Shown piece by piece: positions 29,111 through 41,200 of a DNA stretch of 64,000 nt. The position numbers were made by a program, and so were the translations under genes. The stretch lies in NCBI GenBank assembly GCA_963556495.2, contig OY747703.1:33000296-33064295 (forward strand), in the 5' to 3' direction. The stretch comes from Valencia hispanica (taxonomy: Eukaryota > Chordata > Actinopteri > Cyprinodontiformes > Valenciidae). Under the pieces are notes generated by a model, which worked only from the letters and a program-made list of their open reading frames with translations, searched no databases and was not told where the DNA came from. Each line of letters opens with the position of its first letter. The first letter of the stretch is position 1.

Positions 29111-29639
29111 GACCCATCCAGTTGGTTCATAGAGCTCAAAGCTCTGACAATTTGGCACGAGTTCAAAGCACTTGATTCATTTCTGACAAAGACAGTCAGT
29201 CCTTGTTCTGTGGCCTTGTTGCAAAGACAACATAAAGCAAACAATGAGATTCTGACCTGCTCTTGTTTACAGTTGTTTTACCAGCTCTATCAGTCCACAT
29301 ACACATACTAAATCTGACGTTACATGTTAAATATACTCATAATCAATCTGAAACTGAAAAAATTATCTGCATATTGCCGTTGTACTGAATTTATGTTAAA
29401 AAGCTGTAGCATCCCAACATTGACTGTCCAATCTTCTGTAGGTTCTTCCAATATTATCTCATTTAACTGTGGTCATTATCTTTAACGACTGACATGTGTC
29501 ACATTCTTGTGTAGTGATTATGGATGACCTTCCAAATGTAACTTGATAAAATGCACAAGATTATCCCATGGCTGCTATAGGGTTTAATCATTCAAATCTT
29601 CAAAGTGAGTAATAAAGGAAAACAAAAGCACCAATGCAT
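29111..29639. other. Intergenic sequence without recognised feature
   Basis: No gene or clear repeat seen. Confidence 0.4.
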
Positions 29640-29975
29640 GGAGACTGGGTCCTTGAAAGCAGAGTTGGTCAAAGGATCTACCTAAGCCTCCAGCTGGTTG
29701 GAGTTGGCTGCACATGCTGAACCTGGATTGAGGTTTTGTTAAAGGGGAGTAATTTCTCTTTACTTTTGCATGTGCTTGCTCAGAATGATTGCTGTAAAGT
29801 CAATGACTGTTAACTGTTTTCTATTATAATTTGGAATAAATTGTACTATGTGACTCTATAGTATTGGACTGAATTGGTCTGATTTATTTCGATTCTATAT
29901 AACTGGATGAATTGGACCAGTTTGTCTGGAAAAGTGCCTTGACATTTGCTGTGAATTGGATAAATTGAAACAATA
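29640..29975 (+). mobile_element. Old L2-type LINE 3' tail
   Basis: A diverged version of the 3'UTR seen intact at about 59340-59625. It has 'gcttgctcagaatgattgct', 'aaaagtgccttgacatttgc' and a terminal 'gaattggataaattgaaac'. Far more decayed than the two other L2 copies. Confidence 0.55.
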
Positions 29976-30983
29976 AAAAGGAAGTTTATATGAATTTGCC
30001 CAGAGTTGATGTTAACTACTGAATGCTTGTTGGCATCTTTGATGGACCATCACACAACGGAAATGAATAAAATAGGCTCTAGATGTGGCCTTTGTGCAGT
30101 ACCTGTCCACAAATAAAAAAGTGTAAAGGCCTTTTAAACCCAAATCCAATCGCAAAAGCATCTTAATATATATTTGCAAACAAAACGAGATGAAATCCCA
30201 AATGTAACACGTCATTACTTAGAATTCTCAATCCCTGAATGCTTAGTGTTAAAATGAGCAGCCACAATACTAATTGGGAACACAAAAGGCTTTTTTTGAA
30301 TGGTGTTCCTCGCTTAAATATAAATGTGAAATTTTGTGGGTGTGTCCTGTCTAAAATTAAATATAGGTCACTGTTATTACTAGAATGTTTGTTTTGTTTA
30401 TATTTAATTCTCTCCCAAGCCCATTCTAGTGCACAAAATACATAACAATTTTTTTGATCCTCGCAAACAATTTTAACAACTCTTGCATCAATGACTTATT
30501 GAAATAAGGTTCTTATCTGCTGTCTGATAAAGCGAAGTATTGATTTGGTAGAGGTAACAGTATTTGCCTCTGCTTGTCAGGACTCTTTGATGCAATGATG
30601 GACTTTGAAATCAGTTATGATTCTGGGAAGATTTAACAATACTTGTTGGCATGTAATGTTAACTTTGTAAACCAACTAGAATATATCGTTCTCAGCTGTG
30701 ATGTGCTGCTGCTGCTCATCATCTCACTCCCTAAAAACAAGATTATTTCAACAGCATCTTGAAACCTCTTTCACTATTACCTTTCTCCAACAAGGTTTTT
30801 ACTTTCCCAGACAGGATCAGAAACCCTGGTAATATGGATGTAGTGAAAATGTACTTTATTTAATTTCAAGAAACAGTATGCCAAAATTCATTGTGACATA
30901 AATCAGTTTCTATGCTACACAGATTAAGGTGTATATGTACAGATGATGGCACCGAAGTTGTTTACAAGTACTTCCTTGTGTTC
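29976..30983. other. Intergenic sequence without recognised feature
   Basis: AT-rich with no supported gene. Confidence 0.4.
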
Positions 30984-31120
30984 ATATACAGGTGAACTCG
31001 AAAATTTAGAAAATCGTGCAAAACTTTATTTGTTTAAGTAATTTAACTTAAAAGGTGAAGCTAATATATGAGATAGTCTGACTACATGCAAAGTGAGATA
31101 TATAATGCAGGTTTTTCCAA
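30984..31120. mobile_element. End of a small DNA transposon
   Basis: 'acaggtgaactcgaaaattt' followed by 'ttatttgtttaagtaattta' resembles the terminal sequence of a common fish mariner-like element whose ends start ACAGGTGCATCTCAA. A similar, better preserved end occurs at about 43210 in p4hb intron 4. Confidence 0.45.
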
Positions 31121-32153
31121 AGTGTAATGCTTAAAAACAAACAGGAGGCTCAAATATGTATATACACTCCCAATAATATTTGAATAAATATCTTTTTAGC
31201 AAGCTGCAGATAAACTAAATGCTTTTAGTAGCCATGAGTAATCACAGACCTGGCATTTTACCAAATTACAAACATTACTAATATGATTGAAATATGGAGA
31301 TCAACACTCGTCGTCTTATGGTTGTGAGATTGCAATCAATGTTGAAACATCCTCTTGGCTCCTGGTTTCACCTGTCTGAGCCAACAGCCCACCCTTGGAG
31401 GAAAACCAATGGTTAAAATGATCAGGAACAAACTAGAAACCACCAAGCATGCTCAAACATAAAGTGGAAACGGCTCAACGCCAGTGTCATAATCCATGGG
31501 GAAGCAACTTCTTTGTCACCAAGGACTGAGAAGGTGCCAACCAGGAAATAAGTCTGTCTGTCTGTCTTGTCATCTATACTATCCTTGCAGTGCCATTGGG
31601 GGGATTGTGGTCTGGTGCGTACTGTATCTCCAGTAGTTATTGGGGATCACCTAGCAAAAAGTGCTTACTCCAAAATCAATACCTTTTAAACTTGACTAAA
31701 ATTTGCAGGTGTCCACGTGGACAAGCTAAATGCTGTCTGGAGAAAAGCTTTGTGGACAGAAAAGACCAACATTTAACTAAGTGTCCCCAATGACAAGAAA
31801 GAATGTTTGGAAGATTCAAGCTAAGCGTTTCTAGCCTAAGAACACTGTGCCAACCGTAGAGCACAGTTGTGATAACATCATGCAGACGTTCTGTTTCACT
31901 TCCTGTGGTACTGGTGGATTGCATATGGTGGGTGGAACAATTAAGAAAGATTATAATTTAAAAATTCTTTGACTTCACCTCAAATCAACGTCTACGCCAG
32001 CCACTTTAAAGAAAGATACGTTTAACATTCAGTCATAATTAAACCAGGATCTTGTGGATGGCTGCAAAAAGTGTTTGGCTTCTCTGAAACTTGCTTGGTC
32101 ACATTTATCCAAATGCATAAACTGGAGTTTATGTATAATAATATTATACTATA
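31121..32153. other. Intergenic, decayed Tc1-like fragments
   Basis: 31310-31960 contains transposase-like words (for example 'ctttgtggacagaaaagacc') in broken frames. No gene is supported. Confidence 0.4.
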
Positions 32154-32155
32154 TA

Positions 32156-33360
32156 CACTCACTGGCCACTTTATTAGGTACACCTTGCTAGTACCGGGTT
32201 GGACCCCCCCCCCCCCCTGCCTTCAGAACTGCCTTAATCCTTAGTTCCATAGATTCAACAAGGTACTGGAAACATTTCTCAGAGACTTTGGTCCATATTG
32301 ACATGATAGCATCACGCAGTTGCTGCAGATTTGTTGGCTGCACATCCATGATGCGAATCTCCCGTTCCACCACATCCCAAAGGTGCTCTATTGGATTGAT
32401 ATCTGGTGACTGTGGAGGCCATTTGAGTACAGTGAACTCATTGTCATGTTCAAGAAACCAGTCTGAGATGATTCGAGCTTTATGACATGGACCCTGCTGG
32501 AAGTAGCCATCAGAAGATAGGTACACTGTGGTCATAAAGGGATGGATATGGTCAGCAACAATACTCAGGTAGGCTATGGTGTTGCAACGATGCTCAATTG
32601 GTACTAAGGGGCCCAAAGTGTGCCAAGAAAATTTCCCCCACACCATTAAACCACCACCAGCCTGAACCATTGATACAAGGCAGGATGGATCCATGCTTTC
32701 ATGTTGTTGATGCCAAAGTCTGACCCTACCATCCGAATGCCGCAGCAGAAATCAAGACTCATCAGACCAGGCAACATCTTTCCAATCTTCTGTTGCTCAA
32801 TTTTGGTGAGCCTGTGTGAAGTGTAGCCTCAGTTTCCTGTTCTTAGCTGACAGGAGTGGCACCCGGTGTGGTCTTCTGCTGCTGTAGCCCATCTGCCTCA
32901 TGGTTTGAACTGTTGTGCGTTCAGAGATGCTCTTCTGCATACCTTGGTTGTAACGAGTGGTTATTTGAGTTACTGTTGCCTTTCTATCAGCTCAAACCAG
33001 TCTATCCATTCTCCTCTGACCTCTGGCATCAACAAGGCATTTTCACCCACAGAATTGTCGCCCACTGGATATTGTCCCTTTTTCGGACTATTCTCTGTAA
33101 ACCCTAGAGATTGTTGTGCGTGAAATTCCCAGTAAATCAGCAGTTTCTGAAATACTCAGACCAGCTCGTCTGGCACCCAAAACCATGTCACGTTTAAAGT
33201 CACTTAAATCACCTTTCTTCCCCATTCTGAAGCTCGGTTTGAACTGCAGCAGATCATCTTGATCATGTCTACATGCCTAAATGCATTGAGTTGCAGCCAT
33301 GTGATTGGCTGATTAGAAATTTGCATTAACGAGCAGTTGGAATAAAATGGCCAGTGAGTG
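32156..33360 (-). mobile_element. Tc1-like element with both ends intact, transposase dead
   Basis: 1205 bp, with terminal inverted repeats CACTCACTGGCCA and TA on both sides (32154-32155 and 33361-33362), the expected Tc1/mariner target duplication. The transposase runs on the minus strand from ATG at 33223-33225 (MGKKGDLSDFKRDMVLGARR, helix-turn-helix N-terminus). It is broken by several stops. The last 168 codons (32694-32188) are open and include SPDINPIEHLWD, the C-terminal catalytic block of DD34E enzymes, and GGLMVWG. A run of about 14 C at 32203-32217 follows the frame end. Confidence 0.93.
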
Positions 33361-33371
33361 TATGAGTATAT

Positions 33372-33475
33372 ATATATAGATGGACTGGCGACCTGTCCAG
33401 GGTGTACCCCGCCTCCCGCCTGGTGACTGCTGGAGATAGGCCATAGGATTGACGGGAACAGACAATGGATAGATG
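33372..33475. repeat. Dispersed teleost repeat, inverted fragment D
   Basis: 'gatggactggcgacctgtcc' through 'gactgctggagataggcca' is the reverse complement of the first part of copies A-C. Confidence 0.75.
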
Positions 33476-34681
33476 GATTCATATGTATATATCATTTTGA
33501 CTCTGTGTGGATTATCAGTGATAAATTCAAACTTGTGCACAGAATTCTTATTTTGAAAAAGCAGTAAAGTTGATTGTTATATCGTCACTTTGTAAAAACA
33601 AAGGTTAAAATGCATAATTAAAAGGCCAAAATTAATGAGGAAATGTAAAATTCTCACTGGACAAATAGCCTGTTTAAACTGGCATCTCACAAAATGTATG
33701 TTAGATTGAAAAGTAGTCTTTAATTAAAAAAAAAGAAACTGTTTGAATGTATCTGTGTGCATTTTTCCCACCCCTAGCTGTTGCTTTTTTCAGTGACTGG
33801 TGTTGCAGAACCAGCTGCACCTTTTACCTGAATTGCTTGTTTTAAAAAATCTTTCCTGCAGCGTTCAAAGCTGCCAAGCAATATTTCTGGATCTAATCTC
33901 TAATATTACCGGCTGAACTACTTCAAAATTTCCAATGGAGCCACTCCTCCATCATGCTGCACACACATGCTGCATTTTTAAAACTGTGTGGCTAGTGACT
34001 TTAAACCTTCCTCTCAACTACTTCATCGTGTGTCACTTCTAATAGTCCAATATGTATGCTAATCAGCTACTATATCGTTATTTACAGAGAAATCAATAGC
34101 CTCAGAAGAAAATGTATTTTTCTCTTTAGTCTGTTAATAGTTTGGATTTTATTTGATTTAGCACCTTTGACTGTAACATTTCTGGGATAATATCTACAAT
34201 ATGTTCCTTGACATTATGAGTTATTGACAGTGTTCTGTGGACACTTGCCAACATTTTTAAATCTTCTGCACAAAAAAATTTATCCTTTTGAAAAGTTACA
34301 GTTAAACATGTTTAATGGTGATACAGGATACAAACTCAGAGATCGTTTATATTTGTAAAGTTTAGAAAAGTTACTCATTACTTAGACTTTGTTCTTTGGA
34401 AATTCAAAAACACACCTCTTCCACATACCTCTGTAGTTGCCTTATTTCAACTGAAACAAAAATCCCAGAATCAGGAAAATTCTGTAAATACCCACATTGT
34501 AACATTACATGGGCAACAGTGCAAATGTTCAGGTCCCATTTCTTCATGGCTTGATTACATGATGCCAGATTTTCTTGTACTTTTCTTTGGTCAAATGTTG
34601 ATCTTTTGAAAGAAAAAAAAAGTTTTTAAATTGTTTTTAATTTATGTGTTTGTGTTCTAAACTAGTTCATTCAGAGCTTTA
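33476..34681. other. Intergenic sequence without recognised feature
   Basis: AT-rich. 33480-33720 looks like decayed transposon sequence. No gene is supported. Confidence 0.35.
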
Positions 34682-35578
34682 AAGTTCCTTCCAAATGTAT
34701 TCACACCCCTTGGACTTTTTCCCATTTTGTCAAGTTACACTTACACATCTCAATATATCATGTTGGGATTTTATATAACAGACTTACACAAAGGAGTGCA
34801 TGGTTGTGAAGTGGAAGGAAATTTATACATGGTTTTCAAATTTGTTCTACACATAAATCTCAAAAGCCAGACATGCCTTTTTTATTCAGCCCACTTAGGC
34901 AGTATTGATCAGAACCGTCTTTAATTGCAGTTATAGGTGCAAATCTTTGAGGTATATTTCAAACAGCTTTAAAACCTCAAGAAATTAGAAAAAAATGCAT
35001 TTATACTGAGATTAAGTTACATACAGCTGCACTCTTTTTACTTTAGTAGGCGACTTCTCAAGGCAGTTGGTTAGGGCTCTAGTTTGAAGGTGGGCTGATT
35101 CTCAATGTACACAACACTCCTTATATTTTTATGTGTAAAAGATTTTGAAAACAGTGTTTTACAGTGAGTGGGTACAATAACTATTTGATACACCGCCAAT
35201 TTTTCAAGTTTTCCCAGTTACAAAGAACGTAGAGGTCTGTAATTTTCATCGCGGGTACACCTCAACTGTGAGAGACAGAATCTAAATAAATCCAGAAAAT
35301 CACAAAGTTTGATTTTTAAATAATCAATTTCCATTGTACTGCATGAAATAAATATTTGATACAAAAGAAAAAAACTTTGTTTAGAACAAAGGTTCAAAAC
35401 TACATTTTCCCCATTGTAGTTTCCTTCCACCTTACAGTAATGCTTTGTGTTAGTTTATGCCATTTAATATAATATATTAAATGAATGAGTCTGACGTGAC
35501 AAAATTAAAAAAAGTTAAAGGGGTGTGAATACATTAACGTTTGTGGTTGTCAAGTGTGAAAATACTTTGTAAGGCAGT
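34682..35578. mobile_element. Internally deleted Tc1-family element with a second element nested in it
   Basis: The left end is TTCCTTCCAAATGTATTCAC. The right end, reverse complemented, is CTTACAAAGTATTTTCACAC, followed by a similar ACCCCTTT..ACTTTTT order, so these are inverted ends. Most of the transposase is absent. Inside, about 35160-35400 ('gtacaataactatttgatac', 'acctcaactgtgagagacag') is the end of a different common fish transposon, which suggests nesting. Confidence 0.55.
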
Positions 35579-36429
35579 GTTATTTATTCGTAAAAAGACA
35601 CTTAAACTTTAGGGATGAACCAATGCTGTGTTCACACACACTGGTCACAATTCCTTTCCATAATTTTTTGGTTTAATATGTGAAAAATGTCAAACATTAT
35701 CCAGCTTTCCATACACAAAACAGGGTCTATTGCATCAGCAAGGCAATTCCCAAAGAGTTATTTGCTAACAACATTGCTTACAGAAGATGATCAGCTGAAG
35801 GATGATAATTAATTAACCTATTTAATACAGCTTCTGCAGACACTTCTTCATTGCTTTAGATTTCAGTTCTGCTACTTCAACCTTTCTCCTGCCACTTCTC
35901 TTTTTTTCAGGACACGCTCCACTCTGTTGTAGGTTTTGTCTTTGGGAATCCTCCTCATTGTGCTAAATACGGTTATTTAGGACTATACTATAACCACCAG
36001 ACTCTGTTAACCCTGGCACTTTTATAGATTCAACATAAAAAATAGCAACCAGTTTGTGACAGGCTGTCAAGAAAGGACATGATACATTTTAATTGGCAAA
36101 TTTGACAGCGTATACATATTTTAATGCATCGTATTAATTAAATTACAATATCATTGACAAATTGTTTTATTTCAGTAAATTAATTCACGAAGTCAAAATC
36201 ATATATAATCTTATAATTCAGCTATATATTTTCTTGTGTTCATTTGTGGTTATTTTTTTGGTTATAGTATACAGTTATTCAGAACAGTGGAATATTACAT
36301 GAGGACCATTTTAAAAAGGGATTTGTAATAAGTGTCATGCCATGGCCTTCACACTCATTAGGTAGACTGCTGTAATGACAGGCTCCAAATGAGGTCAAGT
36401 TAGAAAAGGTAATTACCACAGAAGCTGGT
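35579..36429. other. Intergenic, transposon end fragments
   Basis: 36080-36200 resembles the opposite end of the mariner-like family seen at 30984. No gene is supported. Confidence 0.35.
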
Positions 36430-37130
36430 GGTTCAATGCAAATTCAAAAATACTTTATTGATCCCAGGGGGGAATTATGTATGCTGTGTTGCTGCATCCA
36501 GCCATATTAATGGAAATTTAAGCAAAAGGAAAAACTGTGTTAGGAAAATGTTCACAAGCAGAAGGGAACGGCAGCCTTGAGAGGATTGACAAGAAAAAGC
36601 CATTCAAGATTTTTGCGGAGCTTCACAAGCAGTGAACTGAGGATGGAGCCAGAATCTCAAAACAACTAGACTGTTACTCAATTTAATTTGGAAATCAAGG
36701 TCCCAGAGTCTGGAGGAAGAGTGGAGAGGTCCAGAATCAACATTGATTGAAGTCCACTGTGAAGTTTCCACAGAGGGATGATTTTGGGCACCACATCATC
36801 TGCTGGTGCGGGTCCACTACCTTTTCTGAAGTCAACACAGCCATGCACCAGGAAATTATTTAGCACTTCATGCTTCCCCCTGCTACAAGCTTTATGGAGA
36901 TGTTGGTTTCATCAGCAGGACGCCTGCCCATACAGTTAATGACCAAGGCATCACTGTGCTGGGTTGATCAGCAAATTTGCCTGACCTACATCCCGCAAAA
37001 GAGCCTCTAAGGAGCACTGTCAGGAGGTAGATGAGAGACAGCAGACTCAGCAATGCAAACAAGCCGAAGGCTGCTCTCCAGTCATTTACATATGGGAAAC
37101 ACATGGTCAAAAATCAGCCTCATATGGGAA
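36430..37130 (+). mobile_element. Tc1/mariner-type remnant
   Basis: 'ggcagccttgagaggattga' and 'gagcttcacaagcagtgaac' encode the GSLERIDKKKPFK..ELHKQ region of a Tc1-type transposase. 36690-36830 continues it with frame breaks. A LINE-like 'aaaaatactttattgatccc' tag lies at 36446. A piece of the same family is present at 50620-51130. Confidence 0.6.
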
Positions 37131-38046
37131 AATCCATTTGAGGCATTATACAATGGCTCCATGTTAACTGGTTAACTAACGGGTTGTTGGAGAACAATCC
37201 TTAGTGAAAAAAAGAGTGTGACCCATATGGGTCTTAAATTTCTTGCCCTTCCTTTCACGGGTAAGAGCTACATAGGGGGGTCCAGATAATTTTACTGACA
37301 TGGTTAATTTAGTCCAGGGTGTAGAAGAAACCAATGGCGTGAGCCCAGGGCTAGGACGAAAAGAGTGAGCTGTAGCTAAATCCATATGGCCTCATATGCA
37401 GATTAATCAGTGTTTCCTATGGTTGTGTAGGCCATACATTGACCATAAAATGCAATTTCTGAATTCATTTTTGATCGTTCTTTTGGCTTCTGATGTGCTG
37501 TAGGCTACGCCATAATTACCATAATTAACGTCAATAAATGATAAAAACATATAATTTTAATAAGACTATGTTTGGGTTTCACTTCTTAAATTGTATTTAG
37601 CTTTTTATTATAATCTATCTAATGTAGTGCGATGCAATTTGTGCTAGTTCCATCCAACATTTAAATCCACTAAAATGACCAAACATACAATGGATTTTAA
37701 AAACCCTACAAAAATGTTGAAATCACAGCTAGTATCAAGAGGAAAACAACCTGACTGATTTAAAGCAAAATGTTATCAAATGCGTGGTAGCTCACGACGT
37801 TTCGTATTTTATTTTATTTGTCTTTTACTTACAAGCTGTTCAATTTGGGAAATGATGTGAATCATGTAATTGATCACATGCTGAATACGATGTATGTTTT
37901 TTTTTTTGATGAAGCATCACCATATCCTCACAGTCGCTTTGTTTTCTCCGCTGCTGCAGCGCCTCGTAGTTCCTATGTTTCACTTCCAGGTGCAACCTGA
38001 TGTGGTCCAGTCACAATTCAACACGAACTGCTTTCGGGCCCATAAA
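37131..38046. other. Intergenic region upstream of p4hb
   Basis: No gene is supported. The sequence becomes GC-richer from about 37920, which fits the start of the p4hb promoter. Confidence 0.4.
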
Positions 38047-38058
38047 TGCGCATGCGCA
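38047..38058 (+). promoter_or_regulatory. NRF1-type palindrome in the p4hb promoter
   Basis: TGCGCATGCGCA is an exact match to the nuclear respiratory factor 1 consensus, about 190 bases before the p4hb start codon. A CCACG word at 38094-38098 could be half of an ER-stress element, but the CCAAT half is missing at the required spacing. TGACGTGT at 39073-39080 in intron 1 resembles an ATF6/XBP1 site. The factor assignments are inference. Confidence 0.55.
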
Positions 38059-38249
38059 CAGCAGCTGACCCCTCCGGTTTTCTGCGTGCACTGCCACGTT
38101 AGTAGCGGTAGACACAAAAATACCAGCTACTCTCCAAACCCCAAACAAGGAAAAAGCTCGTAAATTGACACGAATTTCTCTACTAACTCACAGCCAGCCG
38201 CGTCTGTAGCTCTCGTCTCTGTGTTCAGGAAGAAAACTCGACGGTAACC

Positions 38250-41200
38250 ATGTTTAAGTTTTGGCTCTTGTGTACGCTGGCCGTTGCCAGCAGGGCTGAC
38301 ATCGCAGAAGAAGAAGATGTCTTGGTGCTGAAGAAAAGTAACTTCGAGGAGGCTCTCCAGGCTCACCCGAACATCTTGGTTGAGTTTTGTAAGTATCCCC
38401 CGGCTGCTGACCGACGCTAGCTGCTCTCTTTGCTGCAAATGTTGGCGTTAAACTCTAAGGTTGTTGGCTATAAGTCGCAGGTGGGAACCGCTAACATACA
38501 TCTGTCCCGATAAATTGTTCTTCAATGAGCTAACTTGGCTAGCCGCTTCTAATTCCTCTCTTTACTTTATGCGGAAAAAAACAACTAGACATTGCATATT
38601 AGAGTATGCTTTCTTTTGGTCGCGTTCTTGTTCAGGTTTTCAAGCTAGCACCAACCATACCAAAAATGTTAGCTTTGTTTTTAGCTGGTAAAATTAACTA
38701 GTCTTGTAAAGGCGTTTGTAGGGGAACCTTGTTGCTAGGGTATTCTGGGATGTTTGTTGTCAACGCTTGAAGTAAATGAAAACATTCGTGCAAGTTTCGA
38801 TTGTCTGCTGTGGTTTTGTACAGCTTTCAATTGTCGTTCACCCCCCGCCTCATCCTCCCATTATAGATCATAAATACACCAGCTAATGAAGTGAGAAGCT
38901 GCGCTGAGTTGAAACACATTAGTTTGCTCTCACTAAAATCTTGACGGGCCCATCCCGCTACACTCTCGTCGGATTGTGTGACAGCATTGTGGGCCGAGAC
39001 CGTCCAATGAACAGTGGACGAGGGGCGGCTGAAGGGCCCACGTACGCCCTCGGCTGGACCGTGCGGCTAGGTTGACGTGTACTTCGCTAAAGTTCATGTG
39101 TGCGGGCACGTTTACGGTGACTGGACTTGGACAAGGAAGTTCTTGCTCGCCGACAAGTAATTCATGTGATGCAAGGCGTTTCACTTAATCAGACGTGTCA
39201 CTTATGATGGGTTTTCCATCTGGTTGGAATGTGCAAAGATGGCCTCTAAGCTTTTTGTCATATAAAGAATATCTTGGCTTGGTCAATGTGTTCATGAGCC
39301 ATTCTTTCTCTTTTTACTTCAAATAATCTGCCGTTAATTTAATAAAGTTAGATGTGGAAACTAACTTTGAATATTAGATGCAGTTTGAAGTAATAAAATT
39401 CTGACCTGTGATTTACCACATATGATTAAAACGGAGTAGATGCTTTTCAGTACTTCAACGCTGGGAAGTTTCTGTTGCGATGGAAGACCTAACACTAAAT
39501 ATAATGGTCTAATAAATAAATAAATAATGGCTAACGAAATGTTCAGTTTGAATGAAATGCAGCAAAGTAATACTGTTGAACTTGGATTGTAAATATTTCT
39601 GCTTTTATTAAAAGTATGTAGATGTGGAAACTAAAATGCAACACTGGGGCAGGGGATGAAGTGTCGGTAAAATGTAGGATTCCTACAGTCTGGGAAAGCT
39701 AGTTTTAATGGGTGTTTTGGGTGCTGGACAAGTATAGAAAAAGGAAAAACGTATGGAAAGAAACTTTTAAAAAAATGTGCCAAAGATGAGCCACCTTCAC
39801 AAAAATTCATCATTGCCTTTGCTCACAATAAATGTATTGTCCTGAGCTGAAAAACCAATCCGACCCTTAAAAAAAGTTAGTTTACCAAGCCTTATAAATA
39901 CCCACTACATATCTGCTTGCTTTGTTTTAGAGTCTCACCAGGAAGACATCCAACTTTTTTGGGAAAAAAAAGAATGAATAAATTTCATGTATTAAAAAAA
40001 AACTAGGCTACTTATGACTGGTGGGGGGTTTCCAAACCATATCCTCTTGATTTTACAGTTCAACTTCTTGCTTTCGCTTATCAATTAACATTCATCCAAT
40101 TTCATTGTAAAATGATTCAAAATGGTACTCTTGTTGCTTCCATATGCTTTGGAGATGAGGCATTTTCCCCTTATTCCACAAAAGCAAAAGAAATGCCTTT
40201 TTGTCAGCTCAAGTTTATTTATTTTTTTCTGGTGTTCTTCAAAAGCACTTTGAAAAGCTCACAAAGTTCCCCTGAAGGTATGTAGCAGGACAATACGTAA
40301 ATTTTTTTTTAGGCAGTCTGTAGTGGTGGTTGGTACAGTCTTTTTGAGCTTTTATCAGTTTCTGTTTGTTATATTTCTCTTACCACTCCTACAGTTGAAT
40401 GCTCCTGAATAAAGATTATCTTTGTCATCTTTGACTGCTACTTTTGTGCACACATTTTGCTGCATCAAATCACAAACCCCCCTGAATGCTTTCTGCAGAT
40501 GCACCATGGTGTGGCCACTGCAAGGCCCTAGCGCCAGAGTACGCCAAGGCTGCCGGCATGCTGAAGGCAGAGGGCTCAGAAATCCGCCTCGGCAAAGTGG
40601 ACGCCACTGAGGAAAGCGAGCTAGCTCAGGAGTACGGCGTCCGGGGGTACCCCACCATCAAGTTCTTCAAAGGCGGAGAGAAGGAGTCTCCCAAAGAGTA
40701 CTCTGGTGAGTGCATACTTGGTAGTGGAAAAATATGCACCGACTCGCCCATATCAACCTGGTGTTTGTAGATAATCTAACTGCCTGCTAAATATACATTA
40801 TCGTTTGTCTTATATATTTATAATGATTTTTAAAATAGGACTGATTTTTAATGAATAGCTGTTTTCAGAAAAAGAAATTAGTACTATTCTTTTGAAATTA
40901 TTTAAAAAATGTCTCTTAAATGGTTTAAAGCCAAGCCTGCAGACTCTGTTCATGATGGTAATATGATCTGCACTCCAGCATCAAAAACTAAGCCAACCAA
41001 TCGGCTTTCATCAGACTGCAAGTAGGCCGGACTTCTTTAGCACGTTGCTCTCATGCTGAACCTGAGACCTATGTGCAGTTCTTCACGTCGCCTCCACTGC
41101 CGGCTCGTGTCTGGCTCCTTTAGGAAAGGGAGGGTAGGGAGAGGTTTGGGTTGAGTCCAAGCTCTCGACTCAACCACCTCCCACACTGTGCTCGAGACCT

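Noticed and set aside
38127..38438. Minus-strand 103-residue frame over p4hb exon 1
   Set aside because: It is a shadow of the p4hb first exon, which has a signal peptide and correct splice donor.
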